Shown piece after piece: positions 46,222-55,127 of a stretch of DNA of 64,000 nucleotides. The notes beneath the pieces are model-generated. The model was given only the letters and a program-made list of their open reading frames with translations, was not told the origin of the DNA and made no database searches. Every line of letters starts with the position of its first letter. Position 1 is the stretch's first letter. This DNA comes from Ohtaekwangia koreensis (GTDB taxonomy: Bacteria; Bacteroidota; Bacteroidia; Cytophagales; Cyclobacteriaceae). The DNA lies in the NCBI RefSeq assembly GCF_900167975.1, contig NZ_FUZU01000004.1:806001-870000 (forward strand), read 5' to 3'. Position numbers and translations under genes: made by a program.

Positions 46222-47868
46222 ATGTCAAACAGATTTCTAAAAATTCATCCGTCTGATAATGTTTATGTAGCATTGACAGACCTCAAAGCCGGAGAAAAAT
46301 TATCCCTCAATGGAGGATCGCTCACGCTGGTGGACGATATTCCGGCTAAACACAAGTTCCTTGAAAAACCCTTACAGCCAGAAGAGGAAGTTATTATGTA
46401 TGGAACTGTGGTTGGTAAAGCACTCTCCCCTATTAAAGAGGGTGGTGTTATCGGCACGCACAACATCAAGCATAAGGCTGCTCCTTATTCCGGAAGAACG
46501 AAAACTTACCAGTGGACACCTCCCGATGTATCGAAGTTCAAGGAGAAAACCTTTCTCGGTTATCACCGCGCAGATGGTCAGGTAGGAACTGCGAATTACT
46601 GGCTTGTTATACCTTTGGTATTTTGCGAGAACAGAAATGTTGAAGTAATCAGTAAGGCATTTATCGAAGAGCTTGGTTTTAGCAAGCCTGATGCTTACAA
46701 AGATTATGTTCACGAATTGGTAAGTCTATATAAAGAAGGAAAGACCGATAAACTCTCGTCTGTTTCATTTCAACCTACCACAGCGAATGGCCATTCACGC
46801 ATCTTCAAAAATATAGATGGTATAAAGTTTCTAACGCATCAAGGTGGTTGTGGTGGTACCCGTCAGGATTCACAAACCTTATGCGCTTTGTTAGCAGGCT
46901 ATATTCACAATCCAAATGTAGCCGGTGCCACTATACTTAGTCTCGGTTGTCAGAATGCAGAGATCAAAACACTGCGTGAAAGATTTCAAGCGCTTGATCC
47001 AAAAGGTTCAAAGCCCGTTATCATTCTTGATCAGCAACAGTCCGGCACAGAACAAGAGTTACTAACACAAGCTATACAGAAGACATTTATAGAGCTGATC
47101 GAAGCGAATAAAATAGAACGCAAGCCTGCTCCGCTTAGTAAACTTGTTGTTGGCTTGAAGTGTGGCGGCTCCGATGGATTCTCTGGTATATCTGCAAACC
47201 CTGCTATAGGGCATACATCAGATCTATTGGTAACACTTGGAGGCAGTACAATTCTCTCTGAGTTTCCCGAGCTGTGTGGTGTTGAACAAGAGTTGATCAA
47301 TCGTTGTGAAGATGATCAGGCAGGTGAACTCTTTATTAAACTGATGCGCACATATTCCAACGCTGCTGAAGCGGTTGGTTCAGGTTTCGATATGAACCCG
47401 TCACCTGGAAACATTAAAGATGGTTTAATCACGGATGCTATAAAATCTGCTGGTGCTGCTAAAAAAGGAGGAACAGCTCCAGTAGCAGATGTACTGCAAT
47501 ATGCAGAGTATATCAAGAAACCAGGACTCAATTTATTATGCACCCCGGGTAATGATGTTGAAAGTACAACAGGAACTACAGGATCAGGTGCACAGATTAT
47601 TCTCTTCACTACAGGACTTGGTACTCCAACGGGCAACCCGGTATCTCAAGTGATTAAGATTGCTACTAATTCTAAACTCGCTCAGCGAATGCCTGACATC
47701 ATCGATTATGATACTGGTGGAATTATTTCAGGTGAAAAAACGATCGAGCAAGAAGGCGAGGATATCCTCGATTTCATTATCGATGTTGCCAGCGGCAAGA
47801 TTACTGCTAAGGCTGTTGAATTAAATCAAGACGACTTTATACCTTGGAAAAGGGGAGTATCTCTATAG
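46222..47868 (+). CDS. uxaA: Altronate dehydratase
   Basis: A 548-residue member of the UxaA/GarD family. An N-terminal SAF domain (about 1-95, IHPSDNVYVALTDLKAGE) precedes the large catalytic region, with FLGYHRADGQVGTANYW, THQGGCGG, GLKCGGSDGFSG and TPGNDVESTTG. It removes water from D-altronate to give KDG in galacturonate breakdown, using iron or another divalent metal. Start ATG 46222 agrees with the SAF domain beginning. It is divergent from the other uronate genes with the operator between them, and a strong terminator follows, so it is a single-gene unit. UxaC and UxaB partners are not within the window. Confidence 0.93.
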   Translation: MSNRFLKIHPSDNVYVALTDLKAGEKLSLNGGSLTLVDDIPAKHKFLEKPLQPEEEVIMYGTVVGKALSPIKEGGVIGTHNIKHKAAPYSGRTKTYQWTPPDVSKFKEKTFLGYHRADGQVGTANYWLVIPLVFCENRNVEVISKAFIEELGFSKPDAYKDYVHELVSLYKEGKTDKLSSVSFQPTTANGHSRIFKNIDGIKFLTHQGGCGGTRQDSQTLCALLAGYIHNPNVAGATILSLGCQNAEIKTLRERFQALDPKGSKPVIILDQQQSGTEQELLTQAIQKTFIELIEANKIERKPAPLSKLVVGLKCGGSDGFSGISANPAIGHTSDLLVTLGGSTILSEFPELCGVEQELINRCEDDQAGELFIKLMRTYSNAAEAVGSGFDMNPSPGNIKDGLITDAIKSAGAAKKGGTAPVADVLQYAEYIKKPGLNLLCTPGNDVESTTGTTGSGAQIILFTTGLGTPTGNPVSQVIKIATNSKLAQRMPDIIDYDTGGIISGEKTIEQEGEDILDFIIDVASGKITAKAVELNQDDFIPWKRGVSL

Positions 47869-47892
47869 ATTAAACACGCTATTTATGCTATT

Positions 47893-47925
47893 GAAAGGGG
47901 ATTATAAATTAATCCCCTTTCTTAT
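47893..47925 (+). terminator. Terminator after altronate dehydratase
   Basis: Twelve-base perfect arms GAAAGGGGATTA / TAATCCCCTTTC with a 5-nt loop, followed by TTATTTG. Confidence 0.85.
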
Positions 47926-47957
47926 TTGTACTTATTCTAAATAGAATCCTACATTTG
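47925..47957 (+). promoter_or_regulatory. Promoter of the TonB-dependent receptor
   Basis: TTTG (47925-47928), 21 bp, then an exact TACATTTG (47950-47957); the start codon is 27 bp further. No Fur-like palindrome was recognised. Confidence 0.6.
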
Positions 47958-47984
47958 AGCTGTTTATAATAAGTCTAAATTACT

Positions 47985-50360
47985 ATGCCACTTTTTACCC
48001 GATTCCCTGCCATTTTAGTCTTTATCCTTGCTAGCGCGACTGCGTTTGCACAAAGCGGTTCTATTAAAGGTGTTGTAAAAACCAGTGATGGACAAGCAGC
48101 TCCATTTGTAAACGTAGCACTGAAAGAAATCAATAAAGGAACTACGACTTCCGAAGATGGTTCTTTCGTCCTGAAAAATATTAAGGCTGGAAGCTATACG
48201 CTCATTACTTCTTTTGTAGGATTTCAACCACAGGAAAAACAAATTGATATCGCTGCAGGTGAAGTAACGGTTGTTGATTTTACATTATCCGAGAACTCGG
48301 AACAACTTCAGGAAATTGTGATCAGTGACTCACGAAGTCTGAATGAGAAGACTGTTGAGATCGGTAAAGCAGGAATAAAACCGATGGATCTTCCCCAGAG
48401 TTTGATTGTTATTGACAAAACAGTTTTGGAAAATCAACAAGCTGGTCGCTTAAGCGATGTACTGGTAAACACCAGTGGTATATATCTGATGGGCGCAACG
48501 GGCGGAGTACAGGAAGAAATAGCAGGACGTGGTTTCAGCTATGGTAGCAACAATACATTTAAGAATGGTGTACGCTTCAACAACGGAGTGATGCCTGAGA
48601 TCAGCTCACTGGAGCGCGTTGAAGTATTGAAAGGAAGCGCTGCTATACTATTCGGTAATGTTACAGCAGGTGGTGTACTGAACCTGGTGACCAAGAAACC
48701 AAAGTTCCAGGATGGTGGTGAACTTTCCTTCCGCACTGGAAGCTATGATTTTTATAAACCATCGCTTGATATATACGGATCTGTAAACAATAGCAGTAAG
48801 GTAGCGTATCGTATGAATACGAGCTATGAAAATGCACGCAGCTTTCGCGACAATGTAACTTCTGAAAGAATATACTTCAATCCATCGTTCATCATAAAGG
48901 CTGGTAAGAAAACTGAAATTCTCGTTGAAGGAGATTACCTGAAAGACAATCGCACACTTGATTATGGAACAGGTGCTGTTAATTATGAGATTGCAGATGT
49001 ACCACGCAGTCGTTTCCTAGGAGCGAGCTGGTCTTACTATAAAGCAGAACAAAAAAGTGCAACGATCACAATCAATCACGCGCTAAATGACAATTGGACA
49101 CTGAATGTTTTGGGATCATACCAGGGATTCTACAATGATCAATACGGTACTACGCGTCCGAATGCATCGAGTCAGTTTGTTCGAACCGATGGACGTTGGG
49201 TACGTGGATTACAACGAAGTGGTACCGATCAGGATTACTACATTGTACAGGCTAATCTCACCGGCAAATTCTCGACCGGCTCTATAAAGCACCAGGTATT
49301 GTTTGGCGCTGATAACGATAAGTATGAAAATACAGCGCAAGCGTATGCTTATGAAAATCCCGCCATCACAGGCAACAACAAGAATGTTTACGATACGATC
49401 AATGTATATAATCTTTCTCTCTATCAACAGCGCACGGATATACCGACTATGCGCCTGACCAGTACAACCGAAAATCCTTCACAACGCGTGGGTGTATATG
49501 TACAGGATCTGATCAGCATACTTGAAAACGTAAAACTTTTGGCGGGCATTCGCTATAGCTATATGGAATCAGGAACGGATAAGACAAAGACCTACGATGA
49601 TGCGTTCAGCCCTCGTCTTGGTATAGTATATCAACCGCTAAAAGAGATGTCTGTATTTGCCAGTTATGCGAATTCATTCACACTCAACACAGGACTTGAT
49701 GTTAATAATGAGCGCCTGGCGCCTTCTGTTATCGATCAATATGAAGTCGGTATCAAAAACGAATTCCTCAAAGGGTTTCTTTCAGCAAACATAACTGCAT
49801 ATCAGATTGTGAACAGCAACCTGGCACAATCTGTACTCCCTATACCTGATGATGCTATCAATAAAAGCAATCCACAGGAATTGGCCGGTGAAGTCACCAG
49901 CAAAGGTGTAGAGTTGGACGTGATGAGTAAACCAATCAATGGAATATCGATAATCGCTGGCTATAGCTACAACGATACAAGGTATACCGAAAGCTCACAG
50001 TATATTAACAACAGCCGTTTACGCTATAATCCTTCACATACTGCCAATGCCAGCGTATACTATACGTTCAGCAACAGCTTCCTGAAAAATTTCAATGTAG
50101 GATTTACAACATTCTATATTGGTGAACGTGTTGCTGGCAGATCTACACGTACAACGGTAGCCAATGATACTTACAAACTGATGGCGATTCCGAACTACTT
50201 TCTGTTTGATCTCTCAGCAGGATATTCATTTGATCAAATCTCTGTACGTGCGAAAGTCTCTAATTTGCTCAATGAGCTCAGCTATAACGTACATGACGAC
50301 AACAGCGTGAACCCGATCGCACCGCGAATGTTTACAGCGACACTATCCTATAAATGGTAA
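47985..50360 (+). CDS. TonB-dependent siderophore-type receptor
   Basis: A 791-residue outer-membrane receptor: signal peptide (about 1-22), carboxypeptidase-regulatory-like domain (about 25-105), plug (about 130-245: DLPQSLIVIDKTVL, RVEVLKGSAAILFGNVTAGG, VNLVTKK-like LNLVTKK) and a 22-strand barrel ending FTATLSYKW. The plug and the two-gene pairing with a PepSY protein are typical of ferric-siderophore uptake (FhuA/FecA relatives) rather than of SusC transporters. It has its own promoter and a hairpin behind it. Iron-siderophore import is inferred from family resemblance. Confidence 0.87.
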   Translation: MPLFTRFPAILVFILASATAFAQSGSIKGVVKTSDGQAAPFVNVALKEINKGTTTSEDGSFVLKNIKAGSYTLITSFVGFQPQEKQIDIAAGEVTVVDFTLSENSEQLQEIVISDSRSLNEKTVEIGKAGIKPMDLPQSLIVIDKTVLENQQAGRLSDVLVNTSGIYLMGATGGVQEEIAGRGFSYGSNNTFKNGVRFNNGVMPEISSLERVEVLKGSAAILFGNVTAGGVLNLVTKKPKFQDGGELSFRTGSYDFYKPSLDIYGSVNNSSKVAYRMNTSYENARSFRDNVTSERIYFNPSFIIKAGKKTEILVEGDYLKDNRTLDYGTGAVNYEIADVPRSRFLGASWSYYKAEQKSATITINHALNDNWTLNVLGSYQGFYNDQYGTTRPNASSQFVRTDGRWVRGLQRSGTDQDYYIVQANLTGKFSTGSIKHQVLFGADNDKYENTAQAYAYENPAITGNNKNVYDTINVYNLSLYQQRTDIPTMRLTSTTENPSQRVGVYVQDLISILENVKLLAGIRYSYMESGTDKTKTYDDAFSPRLGIVYQPLKEMSVFASYANSFTLNTGLDVNNERLAPSVIDQYEVGIKNEFLKGFLSANITAYQIVNSNLAQSVLPIPDDAINKSNPQELAGEVTSKGVELDVMSKPINGISIIAGYSYNDTRYTESSQYINNSRLRYNPSHTANASVYYTFSNSFLKNFNVGFTTFYIGERVAGRSTRTTVANDTYKLMAIPNYFLFDLSAGYSFDQISVRAKVSNLLNELSYNVHDDNSVNPIAPRMFTATLSYKW

Positions 50361-50386
50361 CGTATTGCGATATCAGATTATTCACG

Positions 50387-50418
50387 AGCCACCTGGAACA
50401 CAGGTGGCTTCTGTGTTT
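50387..50418 (+). terminator. Hairpin after the TonB-dependent receptor
   Basis: AGCCACCTG / CAGGTGGCT arms with a 5-nt loop and a TTCTGTGTTTT tail. It probably lowers read-through into the PepSY gene. Confidence 0.65.
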
Positions 50419-50458
50419 TAAATCGCAAAGTATATATACATCCTTGTAACAATATTTT

Positions 50459-51724
50459 ATGAAGAATTTCTGGAGAAACATTCATCTTTACCTGAGCCTG
50501 GCAGCAGGAATAGTGATTATGATCGTCTGCTTTACCGGAGCCACTCTGGTCTTTGAAAAAGAATTACAGATGTCCATTTACCCGGAACGGTATACTGTAA
50601 CCCCTGGCGAGAAACGCGTAGACCTCGATGCCGCAGTTGCTACTTTGAAACAAAAGGTCAAAGGCGCTTCGATATCCAGCGTGAAAGTATATAGTGACCC
50701 GGAACGTTCGCTGGAGCTAACGTATAGCGAAGAAAAGAAACATGCTGAAGGTGGTGAACACCAGAAGATGAAAGAAAAAAAATCTCCCGAAAAAGGTGAT
50801 CACAAAAAAGAAGGCGGCAAAAAGCCGGAAGCGGGTAAGGGCGGTGGTGGAAGCCAGGCCTTCTTCAATCCATATACCGGAGAGCTCATCAGTTTATATA
50901 CTCATCGCAATTCATTCTTCTTTACTATGTTTTCATTGCACCGCTGGCTGCTGGCGGGCGATGTTGGCAAGTTGATAGTAGGCATAAGCACCTCTATTTT
51001 CCTGTTCATTATACTCACGGGCTTAATTCTCTGGTGGCCAAAGACAAAAGCAAAGCTAAAGCAACACCTCACAGTAAAGTGGGCAGGTTGGAAGCGTATC
51101 AACCATGACCTGCACATTGTTATTGGTTTTTATACCTCTATATTTCTATTTGCTTTTGCATTTACGGGATTGGCATGGTCGTTTGAATGGTTTAACAACG
51201 GTATATATTGGGTAACAGGTACAGAGAACAAACGTCCTGAACCTCCTGCTTCGATCGCTGCTGCTACTGCTCCTGTTACGATGGAGCAAATTCTCGCTGC
51301 AGCAAAACAACAGGTTCCGAATGCAGTATATTATTCTATTAATAAACCTAAAGATTCCATCGCCGCGTATGCCGTAACGGTTATGCCTTTGGATCCCGTT
51401 CATGAAAAGGCATCCGACCAATATTACTTTGATCAATATACTGGCAAACTGTTAGGGACTTCACTCTATACTGATCGGAATTTAGGACAACGCGTTCGCG
51501 GAATATTTTATCCGATTCACGTTGGTTCAATTGGTGGACTGCCTGGAAGGATCATAGCATTTCTTTCATGCATAGCAGGTGTTACATTTCCGATAACCGG
51601 TTTAATCTTGTGGATCAACAGACTCAACAAGAAGAAAAAGAAACTTAAGAAGTCATTGAAAAAAGAAGCAGCTTCCGCGATTCATCTGAAGCGTAAAGAC
51701 ACTGCGACTGTGGCTAACGGCTAA
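50459..51724 (+). CDS. PepSY-associated transmembrane protein (iron-uptake reductase-like)
   Basis: A 421-residue inner-membrane protein with four hydrophobic spans: about 8-32, 155-200, 215-245 and 358-385. It is of the PiuB/PepSY_TM family, which accompanies siderophore receptors and is thought to help reduce or release iron. Conserved His residues are seen in RNIHLYLSLAAG, SLHRWLLAG, HDLHIVIGFY and YPIHVGSIGG, suitable for haem binding. The outer loop at about 95-140 is unusual: a run of Lys, Glu, His and Gly. It follows the receptor by 98 bp on the same strand. The C-terminus is very lysine-rich. Confidence 0.82.
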   Translation: MKNFWRNIHLYLSLAAGIVIMIVCFTGATLVFEKELQMSIYPERYTVTPGEKRVDLDAAVATLKQKVKGASISSVKVYSDPERSLELTYSEEKKHAEGGEHQKMKEKKSPEKGDHKKEGGKKPEAGKGGGGSQAFFNPYTGELISLYTHRNSFFFTMFSLHRWLLAGDVGKLIVGISTSIFLFIILTGLILWWPKTKAKLKQHLTVKWAGWKRINHDLHIVIGFYTSIFLFAFAFTGLAWSFEWFNNGIYWVTGTENKRPEPPASIAAATAPVTMEQILAAAKQQVPNAVYYSINKPKDSIAAYAVTVMPLDPVHEKASDQYYFDQYTGKLLGTSLYTDRNLGQRVRGIFYPIHVGSIGGLPGRIIAFLSCIAGVTFPITGLILWINRLNKKKKKLKKSLKKEAASAIHLKRKDTATVANG

Positions 51725-51762
51725 AGCGAATGGCCGTCATCTGATAACGATTAACAATTGCT

Positions 51763-51791
51763 AAACCGGGCTATATATAGTCCGGTTTTTT
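51763..51791. terminator. Bidirectional terminator between PepSY and esterase genes
   Basis: AAACCGG / CCGGTTT arms enclose CTATATATAG, itself self-complementary, and six T residues follow. It serves the convergent ends of both genes. Confidence 0.75.
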
Positions 51792-53757
51792 ATTCAATCG
51801 TGAGAGAAACGCCTTTATTCTTTACGTGAGCTATGAGGTTGTCTACATCGTAATGTACGAGCACGTTGGGGATGCAATAGGAATACCAGTTCAATAGTGT
51901 AGGATTCGAATATATATTTTCGAACGAAGTCAGATTCTTTTGTAGTGTTAGCTTGGTAAAACGGTTATCAACTACTGCAGCATGCAAAGCCGATAGAGCT
52001 GCAACGCCCCTCGCGTTAATATGAATCGATGCCTTTGACAATTGGCTGTCGTTCTTCACAAAATCGATTAATGATAATACATCCAGTGTCCGTTGCCCTA
52101 TCAACGATTTACCGATGTGCAGCGATATCATGGCATTGCGATACTCTTGGTTATAGTATTTTGGATCATTGAAGGAAGCGGGGTCTTTCATCTCTCCCAG
52201 CCCACGCAGGTCGGCCATCACAACGGCCTGGTTATGCTCCAAGTATTGTTTCAATAGCGCGACACTGTCTGCTATCTTTTGCTTGCCTTGTTCATGAAGC
52301 CACAAGACAACTTCCGTTACTTCACCTTTTGGATATAGCGTCAGCACCGGCAAAGGAATGTCACCGTCTCTTCGTAGAATACTTTTATATATAGTATACT
52401 CCGCGCTAGCAATAGTCCCAACGGATTCCACTTTTATAGGTCGCTGGCTCAGATCAATTCGTAGGGCGGTCTTTACTTTTTCTGTAAGATCGCTTGTAGC
52501 ATTACGCTTTTGTTTTAGCACTTCCGCGGTTGCAGCGGACCGCGCTATATCATTTACTTCATCCTTAAATGCAGCGTTTACCTGGCCGGCAGTTGTACAA
52601 CTTAATTCCTTCACCGAAAGCGTTGGAAGCTTTTCTTCTTCTTTTACCAGAACATCTTTACCCTTGAGCCATTTGTGAAACCACATTACGGCTGCTTCAC
52701 GTTTTGGTTTAGATATACCATGTCCGTCATCCACTGTAAACAAGCTAACTTTTTCGGGAGCACCCAAACCGGAATAAACCTGCTTGAGCTCGGCATAAAC
52801 ATCTTCCGCTCCGATATAGTCTACAAAATCATAACGTCCGGCAAGAATGAGCAAAGGCTTTGGAGCGAACATGATCAGAAAATCACTGATCTCCAATTGC
52901 TCGGCACCTTCATAAGGTATATGCTGGCAGCCATCACTGGCGCCAATCAATTCCAGGTTACGTTCTCTTCGCGCTATATAACTGCAAGGTGCAGCAACTT
53001 TAATGCGATCATCGAAACCTATATAATATGCTGCCTGCGTTCCACCCCCAGAATTGCCCAGACAACCGATTCGGTCTTTGTCTACTTCAGGGCGCGTTAC
53101 CAGGTAATCCAATCCCCGTACATTATCCCACAACTCATAGGCTACTGCACCACTTCCAACCAGGTTAGCAGCACTATTCACCAAAGTATGCTCGGTAGTT
53201 CCGCCACGTGTAAGCGGCTTCCCTCCTATATCTGTCAGCTGATATCGCTCTCCTTGTGAAATGGGATCAATCACCAGTACCACAAATCCATGCTGCGCAA
53301 AAAGAATAGCCGTCTTTTGATACGACTCCGTTGCTTTTGCATCGGCTTCATGTCCGCAAAACAACAACACGGAGGGAAAAGGCCCTTTGCCTTCCGGGAT
53401 ATATAGATTGGAGGTCACATGATGATTCGGTATACTTTCGTATATAACCTTCTCTACTCGATAGTGCTTTTGCTGAAGTATACCGGTGACCTTCGCATTC
53501 AACGGTGTCACCACCGGTAAAGCATTCAGTATTTTTTTGTAACGTGCTTTACAGGCATCGCGATAAGCCAGCAAGGCTTCGCGTGACTGAAGTGCTTTCT
53601 GCAACACAGTTCTCCGTTCGTCATACTGTGCATGCATTTGCTGAAGCAAGTATGCATTTAAAGTAGCTTCAGCCTTCCAGTCAAAAACACTATACTGCTT
53701 TTGCCCGGCAACAGACAAGCTATAGAGACAAATAAGTATAGCACTTGTAAATCGCAT
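51790..53757 (-). CDS. Secreted alpha/beta-hydrolase esterase of the pectin locus
   Basis: A 655-residue secreted protein (signal peptide about 1-18). An N-terminal helical part (about 20-95) precedes an alpha/beta-hydrolase domain (about 105-370) with nucleophile Ser in GCLGNSGGG, acid probably in AGRYDFVDY and His in DDGHGISKP. A second, less clear alpha/beta-like part follows (about 420-640). Related proteins are often called acetylxylan esterases. Because it lies 1 bp behind a KdgF-like cupin gene among pectin enzymes, a pectin acetyl- or methylesterase role is likely; the size recalls the CE19 pectin methylesterase group, but this match could not be tested. Confidence 0.7.
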   Translation of the reverse strand: MRFTSAILICLYSLSVAGQKQYSVFDWKAEATLNAYLLQQMHAQYDERRTVLQKALQSREALLAYRDACKARYKKILNALPVVTPLNAKVTGILQQKHYRVEKVIYESIPNHHVTSNLYIPEGKGPFPSVLLFCGHEADAKATESYQKTAILFAQHGFVVLVIDPISQGERYQLTDIGGKPLTRGGTTEHTLVNSAANLVGSGAVAYELWDNVRGLDYLVTRPEVDKDRIGCLGNSGGGTQAAYYIGFDDRIKVAAPCSYIARRERNLELIGASDGCQHIPYEGAEQLEISDFLIMFAPKPLLILAGRYDFVDYIGAEDVYAELKQVYSGLGAPEKVSLFTVDDGHGISKPKREAAVMWFHKWLKGKDVLVKEEEKLPTLSVKELSCTTAGQVNAAFKDEVNDIARSAATAEVLKQKRNATSDLTEKVKTALRIDLSQRPIKVESVGTIASAEYTIYKSILRRDGDIPLPVLTLYPKGEVTEVVLWLHEQGKQKIADSVALLKQYLEHNQAVVMADLRGLGEMKDPASFNDPKYYNQEYRNAMISLHIGKSLIGQRTLDVLSLIDFVKNDSQLSKASIHINARGVAALSALHAAVVDNRFTKLTLQKNLTSFENIYSNPTLLNWYSYCIPNVLVHYDVDNLIAHVKNKGVSLTIE

Positions 53758-53758
53758 C

Positions 53759-54097
53759 TTAACTTAGAAATTCTTGTCGGATGGGATTGAAACTATCAAT
53801 GAGGCGGACATATTTTGTAAGCAGCTGTATAGTATGTTTCTTATTAGAAGGAACGCTGAACATATCGCCTGCTTTCAATCGCTGATCAGGCTCTCCTTCA
53901 CAAAAGAAAATAATTTCGCCTTCCGCAACGTAAGTTGTTTGTTCGTGTACGTGGTAATGTGGAGGCTCCGGCTCACTCCATGGTCCACTGCTGAAATCGA
54001 TCACGACCATCATCAAGTCATTGGTATGGATGAGACGTCTTTCAACACCATCCTTCACTTTCGTGATTATTGCATCTTCTGATTTTAAAACTGGCAT
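53759..54097 (-). CDS. kdgF: KdgF-like cupin
   Basis: A 112-residue single-domain cupin. The metal site is PHYHVHEQ (His47, His49 or His51, Gln53) with His88 in NKKHTIQLL. The HEQ pattern, the EGEIIFF strand and length match KdgF, which opens 4,5-unsaturated uronates to linear ketones after polysaccharide lyases have acted. Lyase genes PL1 and PL9 upstream on the same strand supply that product. It has no signal peptide, so it works in the cytoplasm. The esterase gene follows at a distance of 1 bp. Confidence 0.75.
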   Translation of the reverse strand: MPVLKSEDAIITKVKDGVERRLIHTNDLMMVVIDFSSGPWSEPEPPHYHVHEQTTYVAEGEIIFFCEGEPDQRLKAGDMFSVPSNKKHTIQLLTKYVRLIDSFNPIRQEFLS

Positions 54098-54155
54098 CGG
54101 TTATATAGAGGTTCTATTGTTATACTTACAAACTATAAATTCACGAATCACTTTC

Positions 54156-55127
54156 TTACTTATGCTTACCATCTTTCACTATCCAATCTCGAAAAATATT
54201 TTCCAATGTAAAAGTCTTCATCTCTTCATCGCTTAGCTGGTGCGACCAGTTGACGCGCGCTTTGTCATTGGCTCCGGGACCTCTCGATTTATACTCCGCA
54301 TAAAAAGATGTAGACTCGGCATCTTTCTTATCCCAGTTATGCCAACCCTCAGGCTTGATCTGCTTATCAAGGTAGCAATTTATAAAAACAGTTTTAGCAA
54401 AAGGTCTCCAGGGGCGCCCCAGGTAAAACGAATTCGCAGGAGCATCACCAGTAATTTTGCAATTGATAAATACAAATCCATAGCGAACGGTGTCCAACGT
54501 AGAGGCTGCTGTAATATATCCGTTGTTTTTACAAAACACTGTGCAATTATCAAATACTGCTGTTGACCATCCAAATATAAAATCAACAGTTCCCTCTATA
54601 TAGCAATCTTTATAGTACTGCCTGCTTTTCTCTCCATGTGGATAAAGGGTATCCTGATTCCCAAGAAATCTACACTTGTTAAAAGTTACGCGATCGCCAT
54701 CAATGCGCACGGCAACAGCCTGTCCGACCGGACCAGCGGAGTTTTCAAAGGTTATATTCTCAGCTGAGAAATCATCACCGAAGACAAAAAAAGTCGAAGA
54801 GCCGGTGGTGCCCATTTCTTCACCAAAACGATTTTTCTTTTGCGCGAAGTCGTCATTCGTGATAATTGTTTTCATGGCATCTTCGCCTATGAATTTCACA
54901 TTGGTCTTTGAAGTTGCCAGTATGAGTTTCTCTTTATATACACCGTTCTTAACAAAGATGATAGTTTGATTCTTCCGGAAGTCAGGAACCGCATTGATTG
55001 CTTCTTGCACAGTTTTAAAATTACCTGTCCCATCTTTCGCCACAACAAAGTCATACTTTACCTGCGCCTTCGTTATGAAGGGCACTACAACGAAAGCCAG
55101 GATTGAAACTATATATTTGATTTTCAT
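54156..55127 (-). CDS. Pectin methylesterase (CE8), copy 1
   Basis: A 323-residue secreted CE8 enzyme (signal peptide about 1-21, MKIKYIVSILAFVVVPF). Family motifs: GTGNFKTVQEAINAVP, SAGPVGQAVA (Gln of the oxyanion site), FLGNQDTLYP (acid/base Asp), GTVDFIFGWS (nucleophile Asp) and YLGRPWRPFA (substrate Arg). It removes methyl groups from homogalacturonan, so pectate lyases can cut it. The start at 55127 is chosen over 55145 because it fits the signal peptide and makes an ATGA overlap with the stop of the preceding CE8 gene, a sign of coupled translation. The right-handed beta-helix length is normal. Confidence 0.9.
   Translation of the reverse strand: MKIKYIVSILAFVVVPFITKAQVKYDFVVAKDGTGNFKTVQEAINAVPDFRKNQTIIFVKNGVYKEKLILATSKTNVKFIGEDAMKTIITNDDFAQKKNRFGEEMGTTGSSTFFVFGDDFSAENITFENSAGPVGQAVAVRIDGDRVTFNKCRFLGNQDTLYPHGEKSRQYYKDCYIEGTVDFIFGWSTAVFDNCTVFCKNNGYITAASTLDTVRYGFVFINCKITGDAPANSFYLGRPWRPFAKTVFINCYLDKQIKPEGWHNWDKKDAESTSFYAEYKSRGPGANDKARVNWSHQLSDEEMKTFTLENIFRDWIVKDGKHK

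Noticed and set aside
52675-53259. Open frame of 194 codons on the plus strand inside the esterase gene
   Set aside because: Antisense to the alpha/beta-hydrolase domain, which has all catalytic motifs; no independent support.
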